In this document: piece after piece, positions 43,771 through 51,336 of the stretch
Layout: every line of letters starts with the position of its first letter
Numbering within the stretch: the first letter of the stretch is position 1
Origin: 67-14 sp035502775
GTDB taxonomy: Bacteria; Actinomycetota; Thermoleophilia; Solirubrobacterales; 70-9
DNA: 64,000 bases
Assembly: GCA_035502775.1 (NCBI GenBank)
Contig: DATJUB010000051.1
Location: forward strand, 1 to 64,000
Direction: 5' to 3'
Position numbers and translations under genes: made by a program
Notes under the pieces: model-generated
Seen by the model: the letters and a program-made list of their open reading frames with translations, nothing else
Told to the model about the DNA's origin: nothing
The model's database searches: none

Positions 43771-44598
43771 GTGCGTTCGGCGTTCGGCACTTCGATTCTC
43801 TTCGCCCTGCTCTGCCTCGCGGGGTTCGTCTCGATGCTGTTCTCGGCGGTCACGCTGATCGGCTCGCTGCCGCGGGGAGCGTCTCCCGCGTCGATCCTGG
43901 AGGCCTGCTGCGGTGTCGTACTGGCGAGGCTCTCGGTCGGCTGGCTGCTGCCGGTGGCGGTCGCCGCCGCCCTGGTCTTCGTGCTGGTCAGGATCGCCCG
44001 GAGTACCTGGCGGCTGGCCGCGGCCGGCCGTGGGATCGGGAGATTGCGGCGGGTGTCCGAGCCGGCCGAGGTCTCCGGCGTCTCCTGTCGGATCTACGAG
44101 GACTCGCGTCCACTGGCCTTCTGCGCGGGGATCCTCAGACCGGAGATTTTCGTCAGCCGGGCCGCGGCGGAACAGATGCCGGCCGAGGTGATCGGGGTCG
44201 TGATGGCGCACGAGCAGCATCACCGGCTGCGGCGCGATCCGCTGAGGAGAGCGGTCGCCGGGATCCTGACCGATGGCTTCTTCTTCCTCCCGGTTCTCGG
44301 CCAGATCGGACGAAAGTGCGTATCGCTCTCGGAGGCCGGGGCCGACCGGGCCGCGGCGGCCGCCAGCGCGGGAGGTCGCGGTGACGTCGCCCGGGCGCTG
44401 CTGGCCTTTCCCGCGGGTGCCGGATCACCGGGCGAGGCGTCCCTCTCGGGCGACAGGATCGAGCATCTCGCCGGTGGATGTCGGATCTGGATGCCGACCT
44501 GGCCCATGCTCGCCCTGACGATCGTCGCTCTGCTCGCCCTGCTCTCGGCGCCGGTCGTGTCGGCCGAGCTGCTGCTGGTGGATACGGTGAACCCGTGA
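43771..44598 (+). CDS. M56-family (BlaR1-like) membrane metalloprotease, first copy
   Basis: 275 residues. Membrane helices flank a cytosolic zinc protease domain with HExxH at 147-151 (MAHEQHH) and a third ligand Glu in SEAGADRAA; a last helix closes the protein (PMLALTIVALLALLSAPVV). Unlike BlaR1/MecR1 there is no penicillin-binding sensor domain. It presumably cleaves the BlaI-type repressor encoded next, whose start overlaps this stop (GTGA). TAGCCT lies six bases before GTG 43771, suggesting a leaderless transcript. Confidence 0.88.
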   Translation: MRSAFGTSILFALLCLAGFVSMLFSAVTLIGSLPRGASPASILEACCGVVLARLSVGWLLPVAVAAALVFVLVRIARSTWRLAAAGRGIGRLRRVSEPAEVSGVSCRIYEDSRPLAFCAGILRPEIFVSRAAAEQMPAEVIGVVMAHEQHHRLRRDPLRRAVAGILTDGFFFLPVLGQIGRKCVSLSEAGADRAAAAASAGGRGDVARALLAFPAGAGSPGEASLSGDRIEHLAGGCRIWMPTWPMLALTIVALLALLSAPVVSAELLLVDTVNP

Positions 44599-44996
44599 GG
44601 AAGCCGAAGTTCGAAGAGCTGCCCGGCCTGTCCGATCTCGAGCGCGAGGTGATGGAGGTCGTCTGGCAGGGTGACGGGGAGCTCTCGGTGAGGCGGGTCG
44701 GTGAGCTGGTCAACGCCGGTGGCGGGAAACAGCGTGCCTACACGACCTACATGACCATCCTGTCCCGGCTGCATGACAAGGGGATCGTCGAACGCCGCCG
44801 CGAAGGCAACTCGGACCGGTACCGCCCGAAGATCCCGCGCAGGGACTACATGGAGGGGCGGGCGAGGACCGAGATCGACGCCCTGGTCGGTGAGTACGGA
44901 GACATCGCGCTGGCGCAGTTCGCCCGGCAGGTGTCCGAAGCCGGCCCGGACGGGGCCGAACGCCTGCGTCGCCTGGCCCGCGGCGACGAGACTTAG
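44595..44996 (+). CDS. BlaI/MecI/CopY-type repressor, first copy
   Basis: 133 residues from GTG 44595. Winged helix: LSDLEREVMEVVWQGDGELS, YTTYMTILSRLHDKGIVERR, RYRPKI, followed by a C-terminal dimerisation helix pair. BlaI-family dimers bind TACA/TGTA dyads and are inactivated by cleavage by their M56 protease. One base after its stop begins an inverted repeat of matching type in front of dsbA. The encoded protease partner overlaps it upstream. Confidence 0.93.
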   Translation: MRKPKFEELPGLSDLEREVMEVVWQGDGELSVRRVGELVNAGGGKQRAYTTYMTILSRLHDKGIVERRREGNSDRYRPKIPRRDYMEGRARTEIDALVGEYGDIALAQFARQVSEAGPDGAERLRRLARGDET

Positions 44997-45015
44997 CTAC
45001 TACAGCACATAGTAG
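44997..45015 (+). promoter_or_regulatory. BlaI-type operator 1 (before dsbA-VKOR)
   Basis: CTACTA-CAGCACA-TAGTAG, a 6-7-6 inverted repeat with perfect arms, directly after the repressor gene. AAAGGA further on serves dsbA. It is the most divergent of the five sites in base content but has identical geometry. Confidence 0.65.
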
Positions 45016-45051
45016 GGTGGATCTGGCCCGCTTCGAAAGGACAGATCCCGC

Positions 45052-45696
45052 ATGACCCAGAACATCAAGATCTCGATCGCCCTCGTCTTCGTCGTGGTAC
45101 TCGGCGGGATCGTCTTCGCCACCACCGTCGGCGGCTCGGACGAGTCCGAGGCCGCCGCCGACCCGAAGACCGTGCGGGCCGACTCGCACAGGCTGTCCAC
45201 GGCCGAGAACGACAAGGTCAACCTGGTCGAGTTCCTCGATTTCGAGTGTGAGGCCTGCCTCGCCCAATTCCCGATCATGGAGCGGATCCGTGAGGAGTAC
45301 GACGGGCGCATCAACTTCGTGGTCCGCTACTTCCCCCTTGCCGGGCACGGAAACGGGGAGAACGCGGCGCGCGCGGTCGAGGCCGCGGCCCGTCAGGACG
45401 CGTTCGAGCCGATGTACAAGAAGATGTACGAGACCCAGAGTGAGTGGGGCGAGTCCCAGGAATCGAAGGCCGAACTCTTCGTCGAGTTCGCCCGGGAGCT
45501 GGGTCTAGACGAGGCCCGGTTCGTGGCCGACGTCAACGATCCGAAGACCGCGGAGCGGGTGGCCAAGGACCAGAAGGACGGGATCGGGCTCGGGGTCCAG
45601 GGGACGCCGACCATCTTCCTCAACGAGGAGGAGCTGCCCTCCATGCCGCCATATGAGCTGCTCAAGGAGCGGATCGACGCCCTTCTCGCCGAGTGA
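45052..45696 (+). CDS. Membrane-anchored DsbA-like thiol oxidoreductase
   Basis: 214 residues: N-terminal membrane anchor (ISIALVFVVVLGGIVFATTV), then a thioredoxin fold with helical insertion. Active site Cys66-Glu-Ala-Cys69 in DFECEACLAQFP, and cis-Pro loop VQGTPTIFLN. It introduces disulfides into exported proteins. Its start is preceded by AAAGGA and operator 1; its stop overlaps the VKOR gene, which would re-oxidise it. Confidence 0.93.
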   Translation: MTQNIKISIALVFVVVLGGIVFATTVGGSDESEAAADPKTVRADSHRLSTAENDKVNLVEFLDFECEACLAQFPIMERIREEYDGRINFVVRYFPLAGHGNGENAARAVEAAARQDAFEPMYKKMYETQSEWGESQESKAELFVEFARELGLDEARFVADVNDPKTAERVAKDQKDGIGLGVQGTPTIFLNEEELPSMPPYELLKERIDALLAE

Positions 45697-46343
45697 CGGC
45701 CGGGACCGCACCAGACAATCGGATGGCACCCGAACCGGCACCGACCGAGCCGGGCGAGTTCCTCGAACGGATCATCGGCTGGCTGATCGCGATCGCCTCT
45801 CTGATCGCCTTCCTGGCGGCGGTGATCCTGATGATCGAGAAGCTGAAGCTGATCGGCGACCCCGAGTACGTGCCGACCTGTTCGATAAACCCGGTGCTCT
45901 CCTGCGGCTCGATCATGGAGAGCGAGCAGGCCGAGGCCTTCGGATTCCCGAATCCGCTGCTCGGCATCGTCGGTTTCGGCGGACTCGCGATGATCGGGGC
46001 CTCGATCGTCGCGGGAGCCCGGATCCCTCGATGGATGTGGCTGACGATCCAGGCCGGGGTCACCTTCGCCTTCGGTTTCGTCTGCTGGCTGATCTTCCAG
46101 AGCCTGTACCGGATCGAGGCGCTCTGTCCGTACTGCATGGTCGTGTGGGTCGCGGTCTTCGCGCTCTTTCTCTACACGACTCTCTTCAACTTCACGTCCG
46201 GGAACATCCCGGCGCCGAACCGCCTGCGCTCGGCGATGAAATCAGCCGCGGGCTATCACGGGGTGATCCTGACCGCCTCGCTGCTCACGGTCGCGCTGCT
46301 GATCGCCGAGGCTTTCTGGAGCTACTGGCGCACGCTCTTTTGA
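45693..46343 (+). CDS. VKOR-family quinone-linked disulfide oxidase
   Basis: 216 residues, four to five helices. The two redox Cys pairs are present: Cys63/Cys71 (TCSINPVLSCGSIM) and Cys145-Pro-Tyr-Cys148 (EALCPYCMVVW). In Actinomycetota VKOR replaces DsbB, passing electrons from DsbA to quinone. GTGA overlap with the dsbA-like gene fixes the start and the partnership. Confidence 0.93.
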   Translation: MTAGTAPDNRMAPEPAPTEPGEFLERIIGWLIAIASLIAFLAAVILMIEKLKLIGDPEYVPTCSINPVLSCGSIMESEQAEAFGFPNPLLGIVGFGGLAMIGASIVAGARIPRWMWLTIQAGVTFAFGFVCWLIFQSLYRIEALCPYCMVVWVAVFALFLYTTLFNFTSGNIPAPNRLRSAMKSAAGYHGVILTASLLTVALLIAEAFWSYWRTLF

Positions 46344-46365
46344 GCCGGGGGCGCACGGAAGCCAA

Positions 46366-46384
46366 GTCCTATACTTTGTAGGAC
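46366..46384 (+). promoter_or_regulatory. BlaI-type operator 2 with leaderless promoter
   Basis: GTCCTA-TACTTTG-TAGGAC, perfect arms, ending at the base before ATG 46385. A -10 TATACT (46370-46375) lies inside, so a bound repressor would cover both the -10 and the transcription start. Confidence 0.72.
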
Positions 46385-47275
46385 ATGTTGATCAGATCGA
46401 TCGTGGCGGCCGTGGCCTGCCTGCTGCTAGCCGGTTCGGCCTTCGGGCTCGCCGGGTGTTCCGACGACGGAGGCTCCGGGGAGGGCCGGTCCGCCGCCGC
46501 GCCGCCCTCGGAGGATCCGGGTCTGATCCACGTCCACGGGCTCGGTGTGGACCCGGCGGACGGTGCGCTGTTCGTCGCCTCGCACACGGGCCTGTTCAGG
46601 CTGCCGGCCGACGAGGATGGAGCCGAGCGGGTCGCCGACCGCTACCAGGACACGATGGCCTTCACGATCGTCGGGCCGAACCGTTTCCTCGGATCGGGAC
46701 ATCCCGATGCCGGCGAGGATCTCCCGCCCTATCTGGGACTGATCGAGAGTGAGGACGCCGGGCGGAGCTGGGAAGAGGTCTCGCTGATGGGCGAGGTCGA
46801 TTTCCATCTGCTGGCCGCCGCCGGGGACCGGATCTACGGGTTCGGGTCCGCCTGGGGTGGAACCGAGCCGATCTTCCTGGCCAGCGAGGACGGGGGAGAG
46901 ACCTGGAGCGATCGCAAGGTCCCCGGCCCGCTGCAGAGTCTGGTCGTCTCACCCGCCGACCCCGAGAAGCTGGTCGCCTCGAGCGACCGGGAGCTTCTGG
47001 TCTCGCGAGACGGCGGAAAGCGGTGGGAGAGCCTCCGGGCCGCACCGGGACTGCTCGCCTGGCCGGATCGGGGGGAGCTTTTCCGGGCGGATGCCGAGGG
47101 CCGGATCGAGGTCAGCCGGGACGAGGGACGCGGCTGGCGGAAGACCGGGAACCTTGGGGACGCGCCCTCGGCCTTCGGGCATGGCGACGGCCGCCTGTTC
47201 GCGGCCACACATCAGGGGTCGATCCTCGAGTCCGGAGACCGGGGATCCAGCTGGGACGTCAGATACCGGGAGTAG
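46385..47275 (+). CDS. F510_1955-type BNR-repeat lipoprotein
   Basis: 296 residues. Lipobox LAGC with Cys25, a disordered linker, then HVHGLGVDPADGALFVASHT, the hallmark opening of the F510_1955 family, and Asp-box/BNR-like repeats (SEDAGRSWEEV, SEDGGETWSDR, SRDGGKRWESL, SRDEGRGWRKT), giving a sialidase-like propeller. The family is labelled a glycosyl hydrolase by resemblance only. Its operator and neighbours suggest an envelope-stress role. The last 17 bases overlap the convergent membrane-protein gene. Confidence 0.87.
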   Translation: MLIRSIVAAVACLLLAGSAFGLAGCSDDGGSGEGRSAAAPPSEDPGLIHVHGLGVDPADGALFVASHTGLFRLPADEDGAERVADRYQDTMAFTIVGPNRFLGSGHPDAGEDLPPYLGLIESEDAGRSWEEVSLMGEVDFHLLAAAGDRIYGFGSAWGGTEPIFLASEDGGETWSDRKVPGPLQSLVVSPADPEKLVASSDRELLVSRDGGKRWESLRAAPGLLAWPDRGELFRADAEGRIEVSRDEGRGWRKTGNLGDAPSAFGHGDGRLFAATHQGSILESGDRGSSWDVRYRE

Positions 47276-47678
47276 GCCGGCGAGAGTTCGCCGGCGGCGA
47301 ACGATCGAACCTCTTTCGCAGCATGAATCCGAGCCAAAGGGCGGGCAGCCAGAGGAGCATGCCGACCATCCAGAAGACGATCTGCGGATTCTCGAGACGG
47401 AGCTCATGGGAGGTCCGGTCATCGAAGAATGGCGAGAGCAGGAGCGGCAGGACGATCACCGCGAACAGTTCCCGGCGCACCACCAGCGATCCGAGCAGGA
47501 AGAAGGGCAGGGCGATGCCGAGCGCCCGCGGCAGGTCGGTCGGACCTCCGGCCAGGACCGCGAGCACCATCGAGATGGCGAATACGAAGGTGACCGCCAG
47601 CTCGAATCTCGCCGGCCCGGGCCGTACGCCCCGGCGGGGAAGTCGCGGCTTCGGCCGGTTGTGACGGGCGACGCGCAT
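47259..47678 (-). CDS. Small integral membrane protein
   Basis: 139 residues from ATG 47678: basic N-terminus (MRVARHNRPKPRLPRRG), then helices FELAVTFVFAISMVLAVLAG, LGIALPFFLLGSLVVRRELF, AVIVLPLLLSPFF, and IVFWMVGMLLWLPALWLGFM. I do not recognise a family. Operator 3 ends two bases upstream of its ATG, so it appears to belong to the same regulon as its neighbours. Longer in-frame extension upstream overlaps the operator and the divergent M23 leader and is rejected. Confidence 0.72.
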   Translation of the reverse strand: MRVARHNRPKPRLPRRGVRPGPARFELAVTFVFAISMVLAVLAGGPTDLPRALGIALPFFLLGSLVVRRELFAVIVLPLLLSPFFDDRTSHELRLENPQIVFWMVGMLLWLPALWLGFMLRKRFDRSPPANSRRPTPGI

Positions 47679-47679
47679 A

Positions 47680-47698
47680 GTCCTACAAGATGTCGGAC
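47680..47698 (-). promoter_or_regulatory. BlaI-type operator 3 (small membrane-protein gene)
   Basis: GTCCTA-CAAGATG-TCGGAC, one mismatch between arms; equals CCTACA-N3-TGTCGG in the core. Its position next to the minus-strand ATG and about 165 bases before the M23 start means it could act on either gene. Confidence 0.65.
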
Positions 47699-47779
47699 TC
47701 AGTTGGAGCCTGATCGGGAGGCCGCTCCCCTGAATCTTTCCATTCAAGAAAATGGGGAGTCGCCGGCGGGAGGCATTCG

Positions 47780-47798
47780 CACCTACGGTGTGTAGGAG
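47780..47798 (+). promoter_or_regulatory. BlaI-type operator 4 (first M23 gene)
   Basis: CACCTA-CGGTGTG-TAGGAG, arms match at CCTA/TAGG; core CCTACG-N3-TGTAGG. It lies 65 bases before the M23 start, immediately before a hairpin followed by TTTT. Confidence 0.62.
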
Positions 47799-47876
47799 TG
47801 AGTCCGAAGGGCTCACGTTTTCGATGTTCAACCCCCAGGACATACATGCTGAAGGAAAGCCCGTGACCCGGGCTTT
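47798..47876 (+). promoter_or_regulatory. Leader hairpins of the first M23 gene
   Basis: Hairpin A: GTGAGTCC-GAA-GGGCTCAC (47798-47816) followed by GTTTTC, terminator-like. Hairpin B: AAAGCCCG-TGACC-CGGGCTTT (47856-47876), an 8-bp perfect stem that contains the GTG start codon in its loop-proximal arm. Alternative folding could switch transcription or translation. A further stem CTCCCC/GGGGAG with an inner TGAAT/ATTCA pair lies at about 47726-47758. Confidence 0.45.
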
Positions 47877-49041
47877 CTTTCTGATCGCCTGCGTCACGTT
47901 CCTGACCATCGCCGCCTTCTGGCCGGGCGGCAGCGACGCGGCCCCCTCGGCACAGGAGAAGCTCGACGCCGCGGAATCGAAGATCGCCGCCGGCAAGGAC
48001 CGCGAGCAGGTGCTCACGTCGGAGATCGAGGAGTACGGCGACCAGATCGCCGCACTCGAGGGCCAGGTCTCCGGGCTCCGGCAGCGGGAAGCGGTGGTGG
48101 AGAGCGAGCTTCGGGACAAACAGGCCGAGCTGGATGCCGCGGTCCGGGAGCTCGAGAAAGCGATCATTCGGCTCAGGGTGCAGCGGCAGCGCCTGAAACG
48201 TGCACTCGCCGGCCTGAAGCGGAGCCTCGTCTCGATCTACATGGCCGGTACTCCGGACATCGCGTCGCTCGCGCTGGCCGCCGAAGATTTCGGGGATCTG
48301 GTCACGGCGGGCGAGTATCTCGAGTCGATCCAGAATCAGAGCGAAAATCTCGCCGAGCGGGTTCGCGGGCTGAGAGACGAGGCGCGCGAAACGGTCGAGG
48401 TGCAGCGAGAATCGAAACGGATCATCGAGACCGCCCGCGACGAGATCGCGAGCCGGGAGAGCCGGCTGGAAGCGACCCGGACCTCGCTCGAGTCCCGCCA
48501 GGCGACCCTGGCATCGACCCAGGGGGAGCGTGAGGAGCTGCTGAGCGGTGTGCGCGGCGAGATCAACCACCAGGAGGAGATGGCCGCCGACCTCAGGGCG
48601 CAGTTGGAGAAGACCATCGCCGAGGCGTCCTCGTCCAGCGGGGAGCCCACCGGAAGCTCAACCGGGACCGGGAGCATGATCTGGCCGGTCGACGGCGTGC
48701 TGTCCTCACCGTTCGGTCCTCGCTGGGGGAGGATCCACGAGGGAATCGACATCTCCGCGGCGGGTGGCACTCCGATCAAGGCGGCTGATTCCGGCACGGT
48801 CATCCTCATGCAGTCGGAGGCCGAGAGCGGCGGGTACGGCAACTACACCTGCGTCGATCACGGCGCCGGCCTCACGACCTGCTACGCCCACCAGTCGGCG
48901 TTCGGGACGTCCTCCGGGGCGAGCGTCAGCCGGGGCGAGGTGATCGGATACGTCGGCAATACGGGCAACAGCTTCGGTGACCACCTTCACTTCGAAGTCC
49001 GGATCGACGGTGTGGCCCAGGATCCACTCGGCTACCTCTGA
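47863..49041 (+). CDS. Secreted coiled-coil M23 peptidoglycan endopeptidase
   Basis: 392 residues from GTG 47863 (GAAGGA six bases upstream); an in-frame ATG at 47824 is possible but would put the signal peptide 13 residues in. Signal FFLIACVTFLTIAAFWPG, then ~220 residues of coiled coil (EIEEYGDQIAALEGQVSGL and so on) as in EnvC/RipA-like proteins, then LytM/M23: SSPFGPRWGRIHEGIDIS (zinc His/Asp) and DHLHFEVRID. The zinc ligands are intact, so it is probably an active cross-bridge hydrolase for cell separation or growth. Confidence 0.92.
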   Translation: MTRAFFLIACVTFLTIAAFWPGGSDAAPSAQEKLDAAESKIAAGKDREQVLTSEIEEYGDQIAALEGQVSGLRQREAVVESELRDKQAELDAAVRELEKAIIRLRVQRQRLKRALAGLKRSLVSIYMAGTPDIASLALAAEDFGDLVTAGEYLESIQNQSENLAERVRGLRDEARETVEVQRESKRIIETARDEIASRESRLEATRTSLESRQATLASTQGEREELLSGVRGEINHQEEMAADLRAQLEKTIAEASSSSGEPTGSSTGTGSMIWPVDGVLSSPFGPRWGRIHEGIDISAAGGTPIKAADSGTVILMQSEAESGGYGNYTCVDHGAGLTTCYAHQSAFGTSSGASVSRGEVIGYVGNTGNSFGDHLHFEVRIDGVAQDPLGYL

Positions 49042-49080
49042 CCGGGATCGGTCCCCGGTCCCGTCTACCATTGCGACGGC

Positions 49081-49102
49081 GGAACCGGTCACGGCCGGTT
49101 CC
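49081..49102 (+). repeat. Intergenic hairpin between the M23 and second BlaI genes
   Basis: GGAACCGG-TCACGG-CCGGTTCC, eight perfect pairs, six-base loop, without T-run; it ends five bases before AGGAG. It may mark the transcript boundary or protect the mRNA. Confidence 0.45.
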
Positions 49103-49116
49103 GGATAGGAGCGACC

Positions 49117-49515
49117 ATCCCGAAACAGAGAAACAACTCCGACATTCGCGGCGATCTCCAGGCGGAGATCATGACCGCCGTCTGGAAGCTGGGCGAAGCG
49201 ACGGTCGAGCAGGTGCGCTCGGAGTTGCCGGCCGACGGCCGGCCCGCCTACAACACGGTTCAGACGGTGCTCAACCGCCTGGAAGCGCGCAAGATGCTCG
49301 TCCGCACGAAGAATGGACGCGCTCACGTCTACGAGCCTTCGCTGAACGAGTCCGAGTTCGTGACGCGGTCGCTGGGTGAGCGTCTGGCCGAGGCGTCGCC
49401 GGATGCCCGCCGTCTCGCCCTGCTCAACCTCGTCGACGCGCTGGAGCCCGGCGAGGTCGACGAGATCGCCGAGAGGGCAAGGCAGATCCAGGCCCGCCGA
49501 GGCAGTCCGGAGTGA
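49117..49515 (+). CDS. BlaI/MecI-type repressor, second copy, with apparent non-standard ATC start
   Basis: 132 residues if translation starts at ATC 49117, which has AGGAG at 49107-49111 with a five-base gap. The frame there reads PKQRNNSDIRGDLQAEIM, the usual N-terminus of this family, followed by YNTVQTVLNRLEARKMLVRT. The first standard start, ATG 49171, falls in the middle of helix 1 of the winged helix (aligned with EVM of the first copy) and would remove part of the DNA-binding domain. The stop overlaps the second M56 gene (GTGA). Confidence 0.78.
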   Translation: MPKQRNNSDIRGDLQAEIMTAVWKLGEATVEQVRSELPADGRPAYNTVQTVLNRLEARKMLVRTKNGRAHVYEPSLNESEFVTRSLGERLAEASPDARRLALLNLVDALEPGEVDEIAERARQIQARRGSPE

Positions 49516-50462
49516 GCTCGGTGTTCGCCGCCGCGGCGATCGCGCTGGCGATTTCCGCGGCCGGCCGCCTGCTGCCGCTCGAACGGGTCGCGGCCCCGAC
49601 CGCGATCGCCTTCTGGCTCTGTGTTCTGGCCGTCGGCGCGATCACGACCGTAGCGGCGGCGACCTTGGCCATCGTCTATCTGCCGGAAACCGCGATCTAT
49701 GCGATCGTCACCGAGTTCTGCGTCCACGTGACTCTTCCGGTGATCTCGCCGCATGTCGGCTTTTCCGGACATGCGGCGATCCACGCGGCGATGGCGTTGC
49801 CGGTGCTGGGGATCCTCGCCTCCCTGCTCTGGCTGATGTCGCGCCTCACCAACGGCTGGTGGGAACTGCGTTCCCGCCTGCGCGGCTCCCTCCGGACGGC
49901 CCGGGGAGTGACCCTGATCGAGGACGACGAGATCGTGATCGGGGTCTCTCCACTCGGCCGATCGCGAATCGTGGTCTCCGATACGGCCATCCGGGTACTG
50001 GACCCGGGTGAGCTCCAGGCCGGGCTCAGCCACGAGGCCGGCCACATCCGCCGCGGGCATCGCTCGATCCTGCTGCTTTCCGGAATGCTGGTGGCCGTCG
50101 GGTTCGCCTTCCCGGGAACCCGCCGCGCGCAGCGGAGTCTCCGGCAGGCGCTGGAGCGGGACGCCGACGCGTACGCGGTCCGCCAGACCCGGGACCCACT
50201 CGCTCTCGCCAGCGCGATCTGCAAGGCGGCGGTCGGCCCCGGTCCGGCCGGCGGCCTGGGTCTGGCCGGCGGTGCGGTCAGCCGGCGGCTCGATTATCTG
50301 GACGGCGGCCTGACCCTGGCGGGACCGGCGGTGCGCTGGTCGATGCGGCTGGTCACCTCGATCTTCGCCCTGGCGACGGTTCTGTTCGCCGCGGCCGTCC
50401 TGGCCTGGATGGCCGAGGCTCCCGGACTGGGTCACGTCTGGTCGCTCAACGGCATCTGTTAG
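49512..50462 (+). CDS. M56-family membrane metalloprotease, second copy
   Basis: 316 residues. Three N-terminal helices, a zinc protease domain with HEAGH at 174-178 and the third ligand in LERDADAYAVRQ, then a closing helix (FALATVLFAAAVLAWMA). The pattern resembles BlaR1/HtpX proteases without a ligand sensor domain. It pairs with the BlaI-type gene upstream, whose stop it overlaps. A TCCAGC-GGC-GCTGGA stem followed by TTCTT (50464-50482) ends the operon. Confidence 0.88.
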   Translation: MSSVFAAAAIALAISAAGRLLPLERVAAPTAIAFWLCVLAVGAITTVAAATLAIVYLPETAIYAIVTEFCVHVTLPVISPHVGFSGHAAIHAAMALPVLGILASLLWLMSRLTNGWWELRSRLRGSLRTARGVTLIEDDEIVIGVSPLGRSRIVVSDTAIRVLDPGELQAGLSHEAGHIRRGHRSILLLSGMLVAVGFAFPGTRRAQRSLRQALERDADAYAVRQTRDPLALASAICKAAVGPGPAGGLGLAGGAVSRRLDYLDGGLTLAGPAVRWSMRLVTSIFALATVLFAAAVLAWMAEAPGLGHVWSLNGIC

Positions 50463-50486
50463 CTCCAGCGGCGCTGGATTCTTAAC

Positions 50487-50507
50487 GCTCCTACATGACG
50501 TCGGAGC
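50487..50507 (+). promoter_or_regulatory. BlaI-type operator 5 (second M23 gene)
   Basis: GCTCCTA-CATGACG-TCGGAGC, one mismatch; core CCTACA-N3-CGTCGG. The -10 TAATAT is at 50515-50520, which places the operator over the -35 region of the promoter that makes the riboswitch leader. Confidence 0.62.
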
Positions 50508-50534
50508 GATTCGCTAATATTTCGCTAACAAATC

Positions 50535-50675
50535 ACAACGGCCGAATCCGGACGAACCGTCCGGATCGGGGGACCCAATCCAGACCGCCCAGGCGGTCAT
50601 GGGGCGAATCGGATCCAGATGATCCGCAGCGCGACTCTTTCAGCGCGAGCCCGACAGCTAACCCCGTAGGCCAGA
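50535..50675 (+). promoter_or_regulatory. ydaO/yuaA-type c-di-AMP riboswitch
   Basis: Conserved blocks are present in order: GCCGAATCCGG with its pairing arm CCGTCCGGATCGGGGGA, CCCAATCCAG, ATGGGGCGAATCGG, and the terminal block GAGCCCGACAGCTAACCCCG followed by TAGGC. It sits 14 bases upstream of the M23 start. In Actinomycetota this class precedes resuscitation factors and peptidoglycan hydrolases and turns them off when c-di-AMP is high. Confidence 0.9.
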
Positions 50676-50688
50676 AGAGAGAGACCAC

Positions 50689-51258
50689 GTGTTCCGATTC
50701 AGTTCGTTCAAGACCTTCGCCCTGTTCATGGTGGCGGTCGCGCTCACGTTCTGGGGCTTCTTCACTCTGGGAGTCCAGGCCGCACACAGCGCAAACTCCT
50801 CCGGCGGAATCAGCATCGGCAGCACCGGATCGGGCACAGTGGGCAGCGACGGCGTCTTTCCGGTGAAGGCCCGGGTTTCGTGGGGCGACGGACTCGGAGC
50901 CGGCCGGGGCCACCAGGGGCAGGATCTGATGGCGAGCTGCAAGCGCCGGATCGTCGCCTCGAAGGCGGGCCGGGTCCGGCTGGTCGACTACCAGGCTTCC
51001 GGTGCCGGAAACTACGTGGTGATCAGGGGAACGGACTCGAAGTTCGACTACGTCTACATGCACATGATCAAACGGCCCCGGGTCAAGCAGGGTCAGAGGG
51101 TGCGAGCCGGGCAGCTGCTCGGACTGGTCGGCAGCACGGGCCGCTCCAGTGCCTGCCACCTGCACTTCGAGATGTGGACGCGGCCTGGCTGGTACCGCGG
51201 GGGAGACGTGAGCGACCCGACTCCCTATCTGAAGAAATGGAAACGCGCCGGCAACTGA
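50689..51258 (+). CDS. Exported M23 peptidoglycan endopeptidase (compact)
   Basis: 189 residues from GTG 50689. Signal/anchor segment FALFMVAVALTFWGFFTLG, a Gly/Ser linker, then an M23 domain: GAGRGHQGQDLMASC (zinc His/Asp) and SSACHLHFEMWTRPG. Two cysteines in the domain may form a disulfide, which would connect it to the DsbA/VKOR pair nearby. Expression is gated by a BlaI-type operator and a c-di-AMP riboswitch. Confidence 0.92.
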   Translation: MFRFSSFKTFALFMVAVALTFWGFFTLGVQAAHSANSSGGISIGSTGSGTVGSDGVFPVKARVSWGDGLGAGRGHQGQDLMASCKRRIVASKAGRVRLVDYQASGAGNYVVIRGTDSKFDYVYMHMIKRPRVKQGQRVRAGQLLGLVGSTGRSSACHLHFEMWTRPGWYRGGDVSDPTPYLKKWKRAGN

Positions 51259-51336
51259 GCCGGCAACTCCGGGATCGGGTATGAATGATCTCCCCGACAG
51301 AGATTCATTCGACCTTTCCCGAGGAGAGCACAGCAG

